DNA from: Blautia glucerasea
Lineage (GTDB): Bacteria; Bacillota; Clostridia; Lachnospirales; Lachnospiraceae
Length of the DNA: 64,000 bases
Assembly (NCBI RefSeq): GCF_020537505.1
Contig: NZ_JAJBMO010000013.1
Span: 31,540 to 95,539 of the forward strand
Direction of reading: 5' to 3'
A program made the position numbers and the translations under genes. A model generated the notes under the pieces. That model did not search any database. It was not told the DNA's origin and saw only the letters and a list, made by a program, of their open reading frames with translations. Below, in pieces: positions 18,162 through 27,276 of the stretch (position 1 is its first letter; each line of letters starts with the position of its first letter).

Positions 18162-19883
18162 TTACTCGATTTCAGGAACACAAATCGTTACTGTCGTTCC
18201 CTTTCCAGTTTCGCTCACAATGTTTACTCCATACTGCTCTCCATAATATAATTGAATTCGGGAATTTATATTTTTCAAACCGATACTTCCATTTCCATCC
18301 CCGTTCGGCTCTGCAAAACTGCTTTTTTTCATTAATGATTTTCGCAGTTGCTCCATAGCTTCCCCTGAAATTCCCACTCCATCATCTGTTACTGAAAAAT
18401 AAAGCTTCTCCCCTGCTTTTCTTGCAGACAATGTAATTGTACTTCCCATACTACAATTAAGCAATCCATGATACAAAGCATTTTCAACTAATGGCTGCAA
18501 AGTCAGTTTCAATATATGACTGGACAAAAGTTCCTGAGGTACATCCATATTAAAAATAAAAGCATTGTCAAATCTAATCTGCTGAATGGCAACAAAGTTC
18601 TCTACATGGCAAAGCTCTTTTTCCAATGTTACTACCGCACCCTTCGTCTTTATGCTATATCGAAACATATCCCCCAACGCCAGTGCCATAGTTGAAATCT
18701 CTTTTTCGCCTTCAATTTCTGCAAGACTGTTTATGGCCTCCAAAGTATTATATAAAAAGTGTGCATTAATCTGAGATTCTAACGCTTTCATCTGCGTATC
18801 CATAAGAATCAGTTTATTTTCATATTCAGATTTTATATAACGTTTATTTTCCTCCAACATATTATAATATTGATTGTATAAGGTTCCTATCTCATCCGTT
18901 CTATTAAAATATGGTGACTCCAAAATTATAAGTTTCTCTTTTTGCTGCGCCATAATCCGGCTTAAAGCAGTAATAGGCTTTGTCAGATATTGTGCTAGGA
19001 AATATGATAAAACTACAAATATAATCAAAAAAATCAGCAATGCACCTACCATAAGCTTCCAAATCATGCGATACTCAGCGGCAAGTTCGGTTTTGTCAAA
19101 AACAGCCGTCAAAACTACACCATTACAGGAAATATCTCTTTCATATTCAATAACCTGATTTTCTTTTGCGACATCACCATCTGATGTACTATATAACACA
19201 TCATCTGCCCGTTTCAGCGTAAATTCAGCAGACTTTGGCAATACATTTATTTTATCTAACGAAAAAATCTCTGGCGCACAGTTAACATAAAGTACTCCCA
19301 GGAATTTTCTGGAATAGACATCATATATGCACATGGAAAAAGAAACAGATAGCGTATCATTCAAAAGATATTCTCTTTTTTTAATCCCATCTGCATATAT
19401 TTTGCCTTCTAGACTTAATGTATTTTCATACCATTCCGATTCCTTAGGATTATAGTCGCTCCGCACTTCTACACCATTTCCATACCCCTGGCCAAGAATC
19501 TCACCAGAAGGCGTAAATACAAAAATACCATTAATATACTCTGATAAAAATACCATATTTTGAAATGTTGATTTCAAACTCTTATTTGCTTCGTAAATAT
19601 CTTTAGCACTATTTTCAGAATCTGTATCTGAAAATTTACGAAGTTCCTGCAAAAATGATTCTTCATTAGGGGCTGCGTACTGCACCGTTTCCAGAATATG
19701 CTGTATATCGCTAAAAACAGAATTTGTTTCTTTCACAGCCTGATCCATAATATTTAATGAAGTGGTCACAATCTGCGTATTGGACAAACTAATATAATGA
19801 GTATAGGCAATATAAAAAAACAACAGCAGCGGCACTAATGATAGTGCAGAAAAAATCAGGAAAAATCTATACTTTAACTTCAT
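18162..19883 (-). CDS. LytS/YesM-type sensor histidine kinase
   Basis: A 573-residue membrane kinase. It has TM1 at residues 7-28, an extracellular sensor domain of the dCache kind (about 30-270), TM2 at 275-297, a HAMP linker (298-350), and a His_kinase domain with phospho-acceptor H375 in LESQINAHFLYNTLEAINSL. The ATPase N box is LTLQPLVENALYHGL, and the G boxes are DDGVGIS and GSIGLKNINSR. It phosphorylates the downstream AraC-type regulator. It is divergent from the solute-binding protein gene, an arrangement common for carbohydrate-sensing systems. GAGG precedes the ATG. Confidence 0.9.
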   Translation of the reverse strand: MKLKYRFFLIFSALSLVPLLLFFYIAYTHYISLSNTQIVTTSLNIMDQAVKETNSVFSDIQHILETVQYAAPNEESFLQELRKFSDTDSENSAKDIYEANKSLKSTFQNMVFLSEYINGIFVFTPSGEILGQGYGNGVEVRSDYNPKESEWYENTLSLEGKIYADGIKKREYLLNDTLSVSFSMCIYDVYSRKFLGVLYVNCAPEIFSLDKINVLPKSAEFTLKRADDVLYSTSDGDVAKENQVIEYERDISCNGVVLTAVFDKTELAAEYRMIWKLMVGALLIFLIIFVVLSYFLAQYLTKPITALSRIMAQQKEKLIILESPYFNRTDEIGTLYNQYYNMLEENKRYIKSEYENKLILMDTQMKALESQINAHFLYNTLEAINSLAEIEGEKEISTMALALGDMFRYSIKTKGAVVTLEKELCHVENFVAIQQIRFDNAFIFNMDVPQELLSSHILKLTLQPLVENALYHGLLNCSMGSTITLSARKAGEKLYFSVTDDGVGISGEAMEQLRKSLMKKSSFAEPNGDGNGSIGLKNINSRIQLYYGEQYGVNIVSETGKGTTVTICVPEIE

Positions 19884-19913
19884 ATTCTTCCTCGTTTCAT
19901 TATTTCTTTGCAG

Positions 19914-19942
19914 TTTACATTTTCCAAAATAAAATTTATACT
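19914..19942 (+). promoter_or_regulatory. Promoter of the solute-binding protein gene
   Basis: TTTACA (19914-19919), a 17-bp spacer and TATACT (19937-19942), about 47 bp upstream of the start codon in the divergent intergenic region. Confidence 0.7.
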
Positions 19943-19989
19943 GTAATCATATCACACCTACTAAAAATTTGGTAGAGAAAGGACTTTTC

Positions 19990-21225
19990 ATGAAAAAAAC
20001 AATTTATTTTTTTACAACAGTCACGCTCTGCAGCTTATGTATATTTTCCTATCCACAAATCCTGTCAGCCCAAGACAATACTTCTGAAAAAACAGAAGTC
20101 ACCTTTATGGTCAGCGGCACTGGCGATTATGCAAAAACGCAAAAAGAAAAACTTGAACAGCAATTACTTCCCTACTTTCCTGATATTGAAATTACAGTAG
20201 AAGCCTATCCAGAAGAACAATATTATACTCTTTTAAACACAAAACTCAGTATGGGGGAAGGGCCGGATTTTTTTAATATTCAGCCAAATCTTGCCGGACC
20301 TAATGCAGTACAAAAGCTTGCCCCGGCAGGATATCTTGAACCGCTTGATGATCTGGAACTTGTTCAAAAAGCTCCTGCTGAAAATAAAGAACCTGTCAGC
20401 TGCAATGGACATGTATATTCCTTAACTCATGTTTCCATGACCTTATGTACTTATTATAATAAACAGATTTTTCAGGAGCTCAACCTTTCAATTCCCCAAA
20501 ACTGGCCTGAATTTTTACAGGTCTGCGAAAAAATAAAACGGGCAGGTATTACTCCAATCATTTCAGGAAATAAGGATTCCTATTCCTTACAATTTGGACT
20601 CTACCAAATTGCAGCAAACCAGGTATATGCAAACAATCCTCTGTTTAATCAGCAGCTAAAAGACGGTATAACTGCTTTTACAGCCAAAGATACCTGGGAT
20701 AAGACAATTGATCAGTATCTTCTTCTGTATAAAAACAACTATGTTCAGTCAAATTCTCTAAGTATGAGCAATGCTGAAGCCATTGAACATTTCATAAACG
20801 GCGATGCAGCCATGATTTTCAACGGAAACTTCAGTTCTTCCTACCTCACAGAGAAAATGACTGAAGATGCTCTTGGAGCATTTCCTTTACCGGCAAATGA
20901 AACAGGCTCTCCTATTTATGGCGTTATTTCCAGTGGTGGCGGAACTGCGATTTATTCCGGCAGTAAACATGTCGACTTATGTAAAAAAATCTGGGAAAAA
21001 CTGCATTCTTCTTTTTCCTTTACTTCAAAAGCTTTCACAGGAATTTGGGATGTTTTTCAACCACTTCTTGCTGAACAACGTTATACGATCAACTGTAACC
21101 AGGGATGGCTTGGTGACGTTGAATGGGTTTTGGAAGACGGTATATCTCAGAAAATAGCAGGAGACTCTATATCAGTCAGTCATATCACGGCTTTAATGCA
21201 AAAAACCTACGATGAAGCAAGGTAA
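19990..21225 (+). CDS. Extracellular solute-binding protein, carbohydrate type, without permease genes
   Basis: A 411-residue family 1 solute-binding protein. A signal peptide (1-24, ending ILSAQD) has Cys residues but no lipobox, so it is probably released or held non-covalently. The mature chain starts TEVTFMVSGTGDYAKTQKEK and carries the family segments MGEGPDFFNIQP, YYNKQIFQELNLSIPQNWPE and GDAAMIFNGNF. No ABC permease or ATPase lies nearby. It may capture rhamnose-containing ligands for a distant transporter or present them to the divergent kinase (inference). AAAGGAC lies 7 nt before the chosen ATG; an earlier in-frame start at 19969 lies before this site. Confidence 0.82.
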   Translation: MKKTIYFFTTVTLCSLCIFSYPQILSAQDNTSEKTEVTFMVSGTGDYAKTQKEKLEQQLLPYFPDIEITVEAYPEEQYYTLLNTKLSMGEGPDFFNIQPNLAGPNAVQKLAPAGYLEPLDDLELVQKAPAENKEPVSCNGHVYSLTHVSMTLCTYYNKQIFQELNLSIPQNWPEFLQVCEKIKRAGITPIISGNKDSYSLQFGLYQIAANQVYANNPLFNQQLKDGITAFTAKDTWDKTIDQYLLLYKNNYVQSNSLSMSNAEAIEHFINGDAAMIFNGNFSSSYLTEKMTEDALGAFPLPANETGSPIYGVISSGGGTAIYSGSKHVDLCKKIWEKLHSSFSFTSKAFTGIWDVFQPLLAEQRYTINCNQGWLGDVEWVLEDGISQKIAGDSISVSHITALMQKTYDEAR

Positions 21226-21294
21226 ACTTTCGGTAACAAATATTATCCAACAATTGTATACCAAACAAAAAACCAAAAGATACTCCTCTTTTCT

Positions 21295-21300
21295 TATAAT
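21295..21300 (+). promoter_or_regulatory. -10 element of the rhamnosidase promoter
   Basis: TATAAT at 21295-21300, about 35 bp before the start codon. No good -35 is seen 17 bp upstream, which would fit an activator-dependent promoter, for example under the AraC-type regulator. Confidence 0.5.
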
Positions 21301-21335
21301 TAACTCATCAAGAAAATTATGAATGGAGGGTATCT

Positions 21336-24300
21336 ATGAAAAAAAGAAAACAACTAGGACGTGTAACAGTCATTGCCGTATCTACCGCTTTAATGGCAAC
21401 CTCATCAGGAGTTGCCGTTATGGCAGAGGCAGAAAGTATCCCAACTGAAATTTCCAATTTACGTGTAGGAAATTATACAGAACCACTTGCTGTAGAAGAT
21501 GAAAAACCAGTCTTCAGCTGGCAGATGGATTCTCAGTTACACGGTCAGAAGCAGACCGCCTATCAAATTGTCGTCACCAAAGAGGCAACTGGAGATGTTG
21601 TATGGGACAGTCAGAAGCAGGAAGATAGTGCCTCAGCTGATATCAGTTACAATGGTGATTCTTTAGAACCAGAGACTGCATATCAGTGGACCCTTACTGT
21701 ATGGGACAAAGATGGAAAGGAATACACCCAGACTTCCCGCTTTGAAACCGGAATTATGAATCCCGATCTTGAAGGATGGGATGGTGCCGAATTTATTGGA
21801 ACCACTGCAACAGCATTAGATGCAACCAGTGCTTGTGTATGGCATATCAATACAGATATGCAGATTACAGAAGGAAACAAAGCTTCTCTTATTGTTGGCG
21901 CTAACGACTATCGACTTAATGATCAATTCCAGAATGTTGAAAATGTTGAGGGTGAAAACTACATTCGTCTGGAATTTGATTTTAATGGTGTTTCTGCTGG
22001 AAATGGCGCAAAACTTAACATATACAGAGTGGGTTATGCACAGGGAGACAGTGCTGATACTCCATATTTAACTATTTCAGCTGCTGATACAGAAGATACA
22101 AACATCGATGAATTATTTACTCCTGAAAACATTAACGATGTACATAATATTGACATTTACTGTGAAACAGGAAACATTACAATCAAAGTTGATGATCAGG
22201 AATTATTCGTAGGCCCCGAACAGGAAGGACGTTTTGGAACCAGCCGTCCGTCTTTAACAGTCAGCCCATTATCAACCGGCAACAACTATAACACATTCCC
22301 AAACCTTAACTCTATTGGTTTTTCCACTAAAGATGGTTGTAAGGCAACTTTCAGTAATTATCAGATTATTGATATTGGCCAAAGTGATCAGGATGTTTTA
22401 TTCAATAGTACTACAGGTGCAACTTACAGCATTTTTGATGGAAATGAAGGCATTCAGGTTGATGGAGACAATATCGAAGTAAGTGGAAATACTTTTGTGT
22501 ATGCAGATCCAAGCTGCGGTTCCATGCCAATGCTTCGAACTACATTTGATGTTACAAAAAAAGTTGCAAGTGCAAAAATGTATGTCACTGCAATGGGAAT
22601 TTATGAAATGTACATCAATGGCCAGCGAATGGGAGATGACTGGTTTAATCCTGCTGACAGCCAGTACAGAGATACCCTTTGCTATCACGCTTATGACGTC
22701 ACTGACATGCTGTCAGAAGGTACTAATGCAATCGGTGCTATTCTCAGTGGAGGCTGGTATACTGGTTACATGACTTTCAGCCCCGGAAATTATAACTTCT
22801 TTGGTGATGACCCTGCTCTTCTTTCAAAACTTGTAATTACTTACGAAGACGGAACTGAAGATGTTATTGTTTCTGACGATGATACCTGGCAGGTATACAA
22901 TAATGGACCAATTGAATATAGTAGTTTCTTCCAGGGTGAGCGTTACAATGCAGAAAAAGAAGACTCCATTGAGGGATGGTCTACATCTGATTATGACACT
23001 ACAGACTGGGAAACTCCAGATGTAATCAGTTCCCGTGACTGGATTGATTTCGATATTGTTTCCCGCTACGATGTACCTATCCATGTTCTTGAAAACCTTA
23101 CTGCGAACAGAGTTCTTGAAACTCACAGTGAAGATGGAACTACTTATACATATGATATGGGTGTTGCAATGGTTGGTGTACCTTCAATTACTATTCCAAA
23201 GGGCTGGTTAAAAGAAGGGGATACCGTTATTCTTCGATATGGCGAAGACATCTATCCTGGTAATGAGGATTCCCAGAATACAAACGATTATTATACAGGA
23301 CTTTATGGAGAAAATGGAACTTACCATGCAAATGTAGCCGGCCGTGTTCTCCATGATACTTATCGAGCTGCATTGGCAACAGATTTCTACACAGCAAGCG
23401 CTGAAGATGAAAACAAAGATGTTACAATACAGCCAAGCCTGACTTATCGTGGATACCGCTATATCCAGATTACCATTCCATCCAGCACAGAAGCTCTCCC
23501 AACAGAAAATGTACAGGGACTTGTTCTTTCTTCTGTACAGGAGTTAACCGGTACATACGAAGCGACAACAACAGATGATACTATTACCAATTATGTAAAT
23601 CAGCTTTTCTCTAACATTCAGCGCAGCCAGGTTGGTAACTTTATGTCAATTCCGACAGACTGCCCACAGAGAAATGAACGTATGGGATGGACTGGTGATG
23701 CACAGGCCTTCTCCAGAACTGCAACCTATAATGCAGATGTTGAGAACTTCTTCCGTCAGTGGATGGTTGCATTGAGAGACGACCAGGCCGATAACGGAGG
23801 AATTGGAAGTACTGTTCCGACTTATACTACTTCTACTGATGTAGAATTTGCAGATGGCACTACCTGGGCCGCAGCTGTATGCATGGTACCATGGCAGCTT
23901 TATACTCAGTATGGTGATACTCAGATCATCCGCGAAAACTTTGACACTATGAAAGCATGGCTGGATGGTATGGACAGCTTTGACTTTGAAGCAAATGGAA
24001 AAACTTACACCGGTCTATCTGGAAAAACTACTGGTTTAGCTGATTGGCTTTCCATTGATGGTAATACTACATCTGATATTGTAAACAATGCAATTTATAT
24101 TTATATGATGGAAGTAACTGCAATTATGGCTGACGAAATCGGCGAAACAGAATATGCACAAACTCTTCGTGACCGCCATGATCTTGCAAAACAGGAATGG
24201 AATGAAGTTTATGTAGATTCTGAAACAGGTATGACTCAGAATGCAGATGGAGAAATTATTGATTCTCAAACCTCTTATGCTACACCATTAAACTTCAACT

Positions 24301-25049
24301 GCTTTAATGACGAAAACAAAGAGTTTGCAGCAAAACGTCTTGCAGAACTGGCAGCTGATCCAAATCAGAGCAATGGAGGAAACGGTCTTGCAACTGCTTC
24401 CAGCCTCGGTCAGGATGGTGGTGATCCTATTGATTGTCCTGCATATTCAATTACAACAGGTTTCTCTGGAACACCAAACATTCTTCCTGCACTTTCCAGA
24501 AACGGAAACAGCGAGACTGCTTATAACATGATCACTTGTACAGACTACGCGTCCTGGTTATATCCAGTAACCCTCGGTGCTACTACAGCTTGGGAAAGAT
24601 GGAATTCTTATGAGCTTGCTTTCGAGGATGGTGGAAACAGCGCAATGAACTCTTTTAACCATTTTGCACTTGGTTCTGTTGGTTCCTGGATGTATGAATA
24701 TCAGCTTGGTATTACAACAGATTACGCAGATAGTGAAGGCGGCTATCAGAATTTTGTACTGCAGCCACAGGTTGGCTCTATGTATACTTCCTTAACAGGA
24801 AGCTATAACTCCAACTACGGCGAAATCAAGAGTTCCTGGACTGCAGATAACGGAGAGCTTCTCTCTTATTCCGCAACTGTTCCCGCAAATACTTCTGCAA
24901 CACTGTATCTTCCAATCTCTGAAGATCAGGCAAATGTAACAACAGTTCCAGAAGGTGCTGAATTCGTAGAAATGACAGAGCATAACGGAATCACCTGTGC
25001 TGTTTATACATTAGAATCCGGAAGCTATGAATTTACAGTTGGAGCATAA
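21336..25049 (+). CDS. Secreted alpha-L-rhamnosidase, GH78
   Basis: A 1237-residue secreted enzyme that removes terminal alpha-L-rhamnose from glycosides. It has a signal peptide (1-31, VAVMAEAES), then an Fn3-like N domain (35-140) with SNLRVGNYTEPLAVEDEKPV. An inserted concanavalin-like segment at about 150-350 breaks the usual order. Next come the rhamnosidase N domain (KMYVTAMGIYEMYINGQRMG, about 410-580) and the six-hairpin (alpha/alpha)6 catalytic domain. The catalytic domain carries SIPTDCPQRNERMGWTGDAQ (about 771-790), where Glu of NER and the following Asp are the expected catalytic acids. A beta-sandwich C domain closes the chain. There is no sortase motif or transmembrane anchor. 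GGAGGG lies 6 nt before the ATG. It probably releases rhamnose from plant or host glycans. Confidence 0.93.
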   Translation: MKKRKQLGRVTVIAVSTALMATSSGVAVMAEAESIPTEISNLRVGNYTEPLAVEDEKPVFSWQMDSQLHGQKQTAYQIVVTKEATGDVVWDSQKQEDSASADISYNGDSLEPETAYQWTLTVWDKDGKEYTQTSRFETGIMNPDLEGWDGAEFIGTTATALDATSACVWHINTDMQITEGNKASLIVGANDYRLNDQFQNVENVEGENYIRLEFDFNGVSAGNGAKLNIYRVGYAQGDSADTPYLTISAADTEDTNIDELFTPENINDVHNIDIYCETGNITIKVDDQELFVGPEQEGRFGTSRPSLTVSPLSTGNNYNTFPNLNSIGFSTKDGCKATFSNYQIIDIGQSDQDVLFNSTTGATYSIFDGNEGIQVDGDNIEVSGNTFVYADPSCGSMPMLRTTFDVTKKVASAKMYVTAMGIYEMYINGQRMGDDWFNPADSQYRDTLCYHAYDVTDMLSEGTNAIGAILSGGWYTGYMTFSPGNYNFFGDDPALLSKLVITYEDGTEDVIVSDDDTWQVYNNGPIEYSSFFQGERYNAEKEDSIEGWSTSDYDTTDWETPDVISSRDWIDFDIVSRYDVPIHVLENLTANRVLETHSEDGTTYTYDMGVAMVGVPSITIPKGWLKEGDTVILRYGEDIYPGNEDSQNTNDYYTGLYGENGTYHANVAGRVLHDTYRAALATDFYTASAEDENKDVTIQPSLTYRGYRYIQITIPSSTEALPTENVQGLVLSSVQELTGTYEATTTDDTITNYVNQLFSNIQRSQVGNFMSIPTDCPQRNERMGWTGDAQAFSRTATYNADVENFFRQWMVALRDDQADNGGIGSTVPTYTTSTDVEFADGTTWAAAVCMVPWQLYTQYGDTQIIRENFDTMKAWLDGMDSFDFEANGKTYTGLSGKTTGLADWLSIDGNTTSDIVNNAIYIYMMEVTAIMADEIGETEYAQTLRDRHDLAKQEWNEVYVDSETGMTQNADGEIIDSQTSYATPLNFNCFNDENKEFAAKRLAELAADPNQSNGGNGLATASSLGQDGGDPIDCPAYSITTGFSGTPNILPALSRNGNSETAYNMITCTDYASWLYPVTLGATTAWERWNSYELAFEDGGNSAMNSFNHFALGSVGSWMYEYQLGITTDYADSEGGYQNFVLQPQVGSMYTSLTGSYNSNYGEIKSSWTADNGELLSYSATVPANTSATLYLPISEDQANVTTVPEGAEFVEMTEHNGITCAVYTLESGSYEFTVGA

Positions 25050-25090
25050 GCTTCAAACACAATTTCACATTAAATCTCCACAAATTATGG

Positions 25091-25112
25091 GGCAGCTGAC
25101 TGATCAGCTGCC
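25091..25112 (+). terminator. Hairpin after the rhamnosidase gene
   Basis: GGCAGCTGA-CTGA-TCAGCTGCC, a perfect 9-bp stem followed by TCTTAATCTATATTAT. The T tract is weak but the position fits. Confidence 0.6.
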
Positions 25113-25179
25113 TCTTAATCTATATTATAGTATTAAAAAGTGCCCAAAAATCCGCCCCTCTTTTTTCAGATTTTTTCAA

Positions 25180-25208
25180 TTGAACCGCACATTTTTTTGA
25201 ACTATAAT
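25180..25208 (+). promoter_or_regulatory. Promoter of the Cys-rich mini-protein gene
   Basis: TTGAAC (25180-25185), a 17-bp spacer and TATAAT (25203-25208), with only about 20 nt between the expected transcription start and the ATG. Confidence 0.75.
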
Positions 25209-25233
25209 CACATTAAAAAGGAGCGTGATCCAA

Positions 25234-25422
25234 ATGTCAGAAAAGACAACCGATAATAAATTCCCCTACACCTGCACCCCAGCCTACGACCGAGATGCTT
25301 GCAAAGGCTGCGTCTGTTCCACCTGCTACGAGCAGGAATTCTGCGACCGGTGCAGCACATGTGAAAATCATTCAAAACGTAAAGAACACTGTAATGCTTA
25401 CGAAGGTGCATATAACTACTAA
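25234..25422 (+). CDS. Cysteine-rich 62-residue protein
   Basis: A small protein with nine cysteines in 62 residues, arranged as pairs and triplets (for example DACKGCVCSTCYEQEFCDRC). The spacing suggests metal binding (Zn or Fe-S) rather than disulfides in an anaerobe. It has a strong promoter and GGAG about 10 nt before the ATG, so I consider it a real gene. There is no signal peptide. It does not match the SCIFF peptide pattern that I know to accompany radical SAM maturases, although a radical SAM gene lies convergently 300 bp away. The family is not recognised. Confidence 0.7.
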   Translation: MSEKTTDNKFPYTCTPAYDRDACKGCVCSTCYEQEFCDRCSTCENHSKRKEHCNAYEGAYNY

Positions 25423-25467
25423 GTATCCAATTGATATAGTGCATTACTGGAATCTAAACAGTTTCTG

Positions 25468-25663
25468 CCAGTACACAGCATTTGGGCAATGGGTATTACT
25501 CCAGCGAACTATTTTAGGCGCGCCCTTAGCGTAGATGAAATCCAGCGCTTACGAAGACTTAGGAGTGACGGCTCTCCGGAACTCCTTAGTCGCAGTTTGC
25601 GATTAGTTCATCGTAGCGTTGCGCCGGTGAGTGAGTAATACCCATTGTCCGAATGCGTCCGCT
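25468..25663 (+). repeat. Hairpin element (about 195 bp), copy 1
   Basis: The element begins CCAGTACACAGCATTTGGGC and ends near CCGAATGCGTCC. Its ends form imperfect terminal inverted repeats, with a perfect 14-bp core AATGGGTATTACTC / GAGTAATACCCATT. An inner stem GACTTAGGAGT...ACTCCTTAGTC is present. Copies 2 and 3 (near 32.0 and 44.2 kb) have GACTTATGCGT...ACGCATTAGTC at the same place, so both arms changed together. There is no coding capacity. It could be a MITE or a structured RNA. It fills the gap between the Cys-rich gene and the radical SAM terminator. Confidence 0.85.
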
Positions 25664-25674
25664 TTAACGCACTT

Positions 25675-25710
25675 TCAAAAAAACAGACTGGCGTTCCCAC
25701 CAGTCTGTTT
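25675..25710 (-). terminator. Terminator of the radical SAM gene
   Basis: On the minus strand AACAGACTGG pairs with CCAGTCTGTT around GTGGGAACG-like loop bases and is followed by a TTTTT run. Confidence 0.8.
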
Positions 25711-25729
25711 CACTTCTATTTTTCAGTTA

Positions 25730-27103
25730 TCAGCAGCCAGCCTTCGCAGCCTTCTCCTTCTGTCTCTCATCCCACAGCTGATCCGCTCTTTCTTTCCAGC
25801 AGGCTGCATATTTATCACATTTGCCGCAAAGATGATCTGCGCTCTCCGGGGACTGCAGGTCTGTAGACTTCGCGCCAGTCTCCTCAACCAGGCGTCGCAG
25901 GATCTCCGGATTCTCCAGCATCGGACATGGACGGAGCATGTTCTCATTAAATGGCTGGTTGTCGTGATAAGCCTGGAAAATCGGGCTCTTCAGTGCATCC
26001 AGAAGAGAAGTATCCTTGATGTTGCAGTTTGAATAATGGATAAATACACAAGGCTCCACATCACCATTTGCATTAATATGCAGATAATGTCTTCCTCCTG
26101 CAATACATCCGTGAACAAATTCGGCATCGTTCTGAAAATCCAGTGTAAAGATTGCTTTTGTACTTCTGAATTTACGGATTGCACGATACATTTCTTCCCG
26201 CTGGTCCGGTGTCAGAAGAAGCTCCGGTGAAGCGTCATTTCCAACTGGCATATAATGGAAGAACCATGCAAATAATGCACCACAGTCAATCAGCTTGTCG
26301 AAATATTCCTCGCTGCTTACACTGTCTACGTTCATACCTGTATAGCAGGTAGAAACACCAAATGGAAGTCCTCTGTCTTTCAACAGCTTCATTGCGTGCA
26401 TAACCTTCTGATAGATTCCCTCACCACGACGTCCGTCATTGGCTTCCTCGGAGCCCTCCAGGCTGAATGCAGGAACGAAGTTCTTTACTCTTAAGATTTC
26501 ATCACAGAATTCCTCATCAAAAAGTGTTCCGTTTGAGAAGGAAAGGAACTCACAGTCCGGATGCATCTCACAAAGTTTGATCAGATCTTTCTTACGGACT
26601 GTAGGCTCACCGCCTGTATAAATGTACATGTAAACGCCAAGCTCTTTCCCCTGTCTGATAATGGAATCAATGGTATCCAGATCCAGGTTCAGCTTGTGGC
26701 CATACTCTGCTGCCCAGCATCCTGTGCAGTGCAGGTTACAGGCACTGGTAGGATCCAGAAGGATCGCCCACGGAACGTTACAGTTGTTCTGTGCGGCCAC
26801 CTCTTCCTGTCTTGCGCTTCCCTTTAAGCTGGCATTTACAATAAAGTTCTGGAAAAATACCTTTCGAACACCTGGATCCAGCTGATACAGGTTCATGATC
26901 AGCTTATACCAGTTGCTGTTTGTATCCTGGATTGCATTACGAATGGCATCCCTCTGGCCTTTATACCAGTCCTGCGGAGTAAATTTGTCAACCAGCTCCA
27001 TCAGCTTTGGAATATTTGTCTCCGGATCCTTTTCCAGATATTCTAATGCTTTTGTTACTGCACCTTCCATAGCGGCCTGTTTTGCCTTGTCAATCAATTT
27101 CAT
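25730..27103 (-). CDS. Radical SAM protein with SPASM-like C-terminal cysteines
   Basis: A 457-residue radical SAM enzyme. Residues 1-105 form a helical N-terminal domain (PKLMELVDKFTPQDWYKGQR). The core has the cluster motif C122-x3-C126-x2-C129 (SACNLHCTGCW), YIYTGGEPTVRKKDL for SAM binding and SFSLEGSEE-like later strands. A second cysteine set near the C terminus (DVEPCVFIHYSNC, LRPCPMLEN, LCGKCDKYAAC) suggests auxiliary Fe-S clusters of the SPASM or twitch type. The reaction is unknown; proteins of this shape modify peptides, cofactors or lipids. No precursor peptide gene is obvious on the same strand. AGGAGG precedes the ATG. It is downstream of the DUF308 gene, 173 bp away, in the same direction. 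Confidence 0.85.
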   Translation of the reverse strand: MKLIDKAKQAAMEGAVTKALEYLEKDPETNIPKLMELVDKFTPQDWYKGQRDAIRNAIQDTNSNWYKLIMNLYQLDPGVRKVFFQNFIVNASLKGSARQEEVAAQNNCNVPWAILLDPTSACNLHCTGCWAAEYGHKLNLDLDTIDSIIRQGKELGVYMYIYTGGEPTVRKKDLIKLCEMHPDCEFLSFSNGTLFDEEFCDEILRVKNFVPAFSLEGSEEANDGRRGEGIYQKVMHAMKLLKDRGLPFGVSTCYTGMNVDSVSSEEYFDKLIDCGALFAWFFHYMPVGNDASPELLLTPDQREEMYRAIRKFRSTKAIFTLDFQNDAEFVHGCIAGGRHYLHINANGDVEPCVFIHYSNCNIKDTSLLDALKSPIFQAYHDNQPFNENMLRPCPMLENPEILRRLVEETGAKSTDLQSPESADHLCGKCDKYAACWKERADQLWDERQKEKAAKAGC

Positions 27104-27276
27104 AATGCTCCTCCTTTGTTTAAGCTATGATACCAATCCCATGGACATGTATTTTTTTCCGTGGAATCTATTTTTTTATATAGTAACGTGGCTGTCTGCC
27201 CCGCTGCTGCCGTTATAGTAACCTGTTGAAATTTCTGATTACCTTTTTACATTGTACTTACAGCTTATCTGCATCA

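Noticed and set aside
25468..25663. CRISPR-like or insertion-sequence reading of the hairpin element
   Set aside because: There is no repeat-spacer periodicity and no transposase; only terminal and internal inverted repeats.
25234..27103. Ranthipeptide (SCIFF-like) precursor with radical SAM maturase
   Set aside because: The Cys-rich protein lacks the cysteine spacing I know for SCIFF, is convergent with the radical SAM gene, and a repeat element and terminator separate them.
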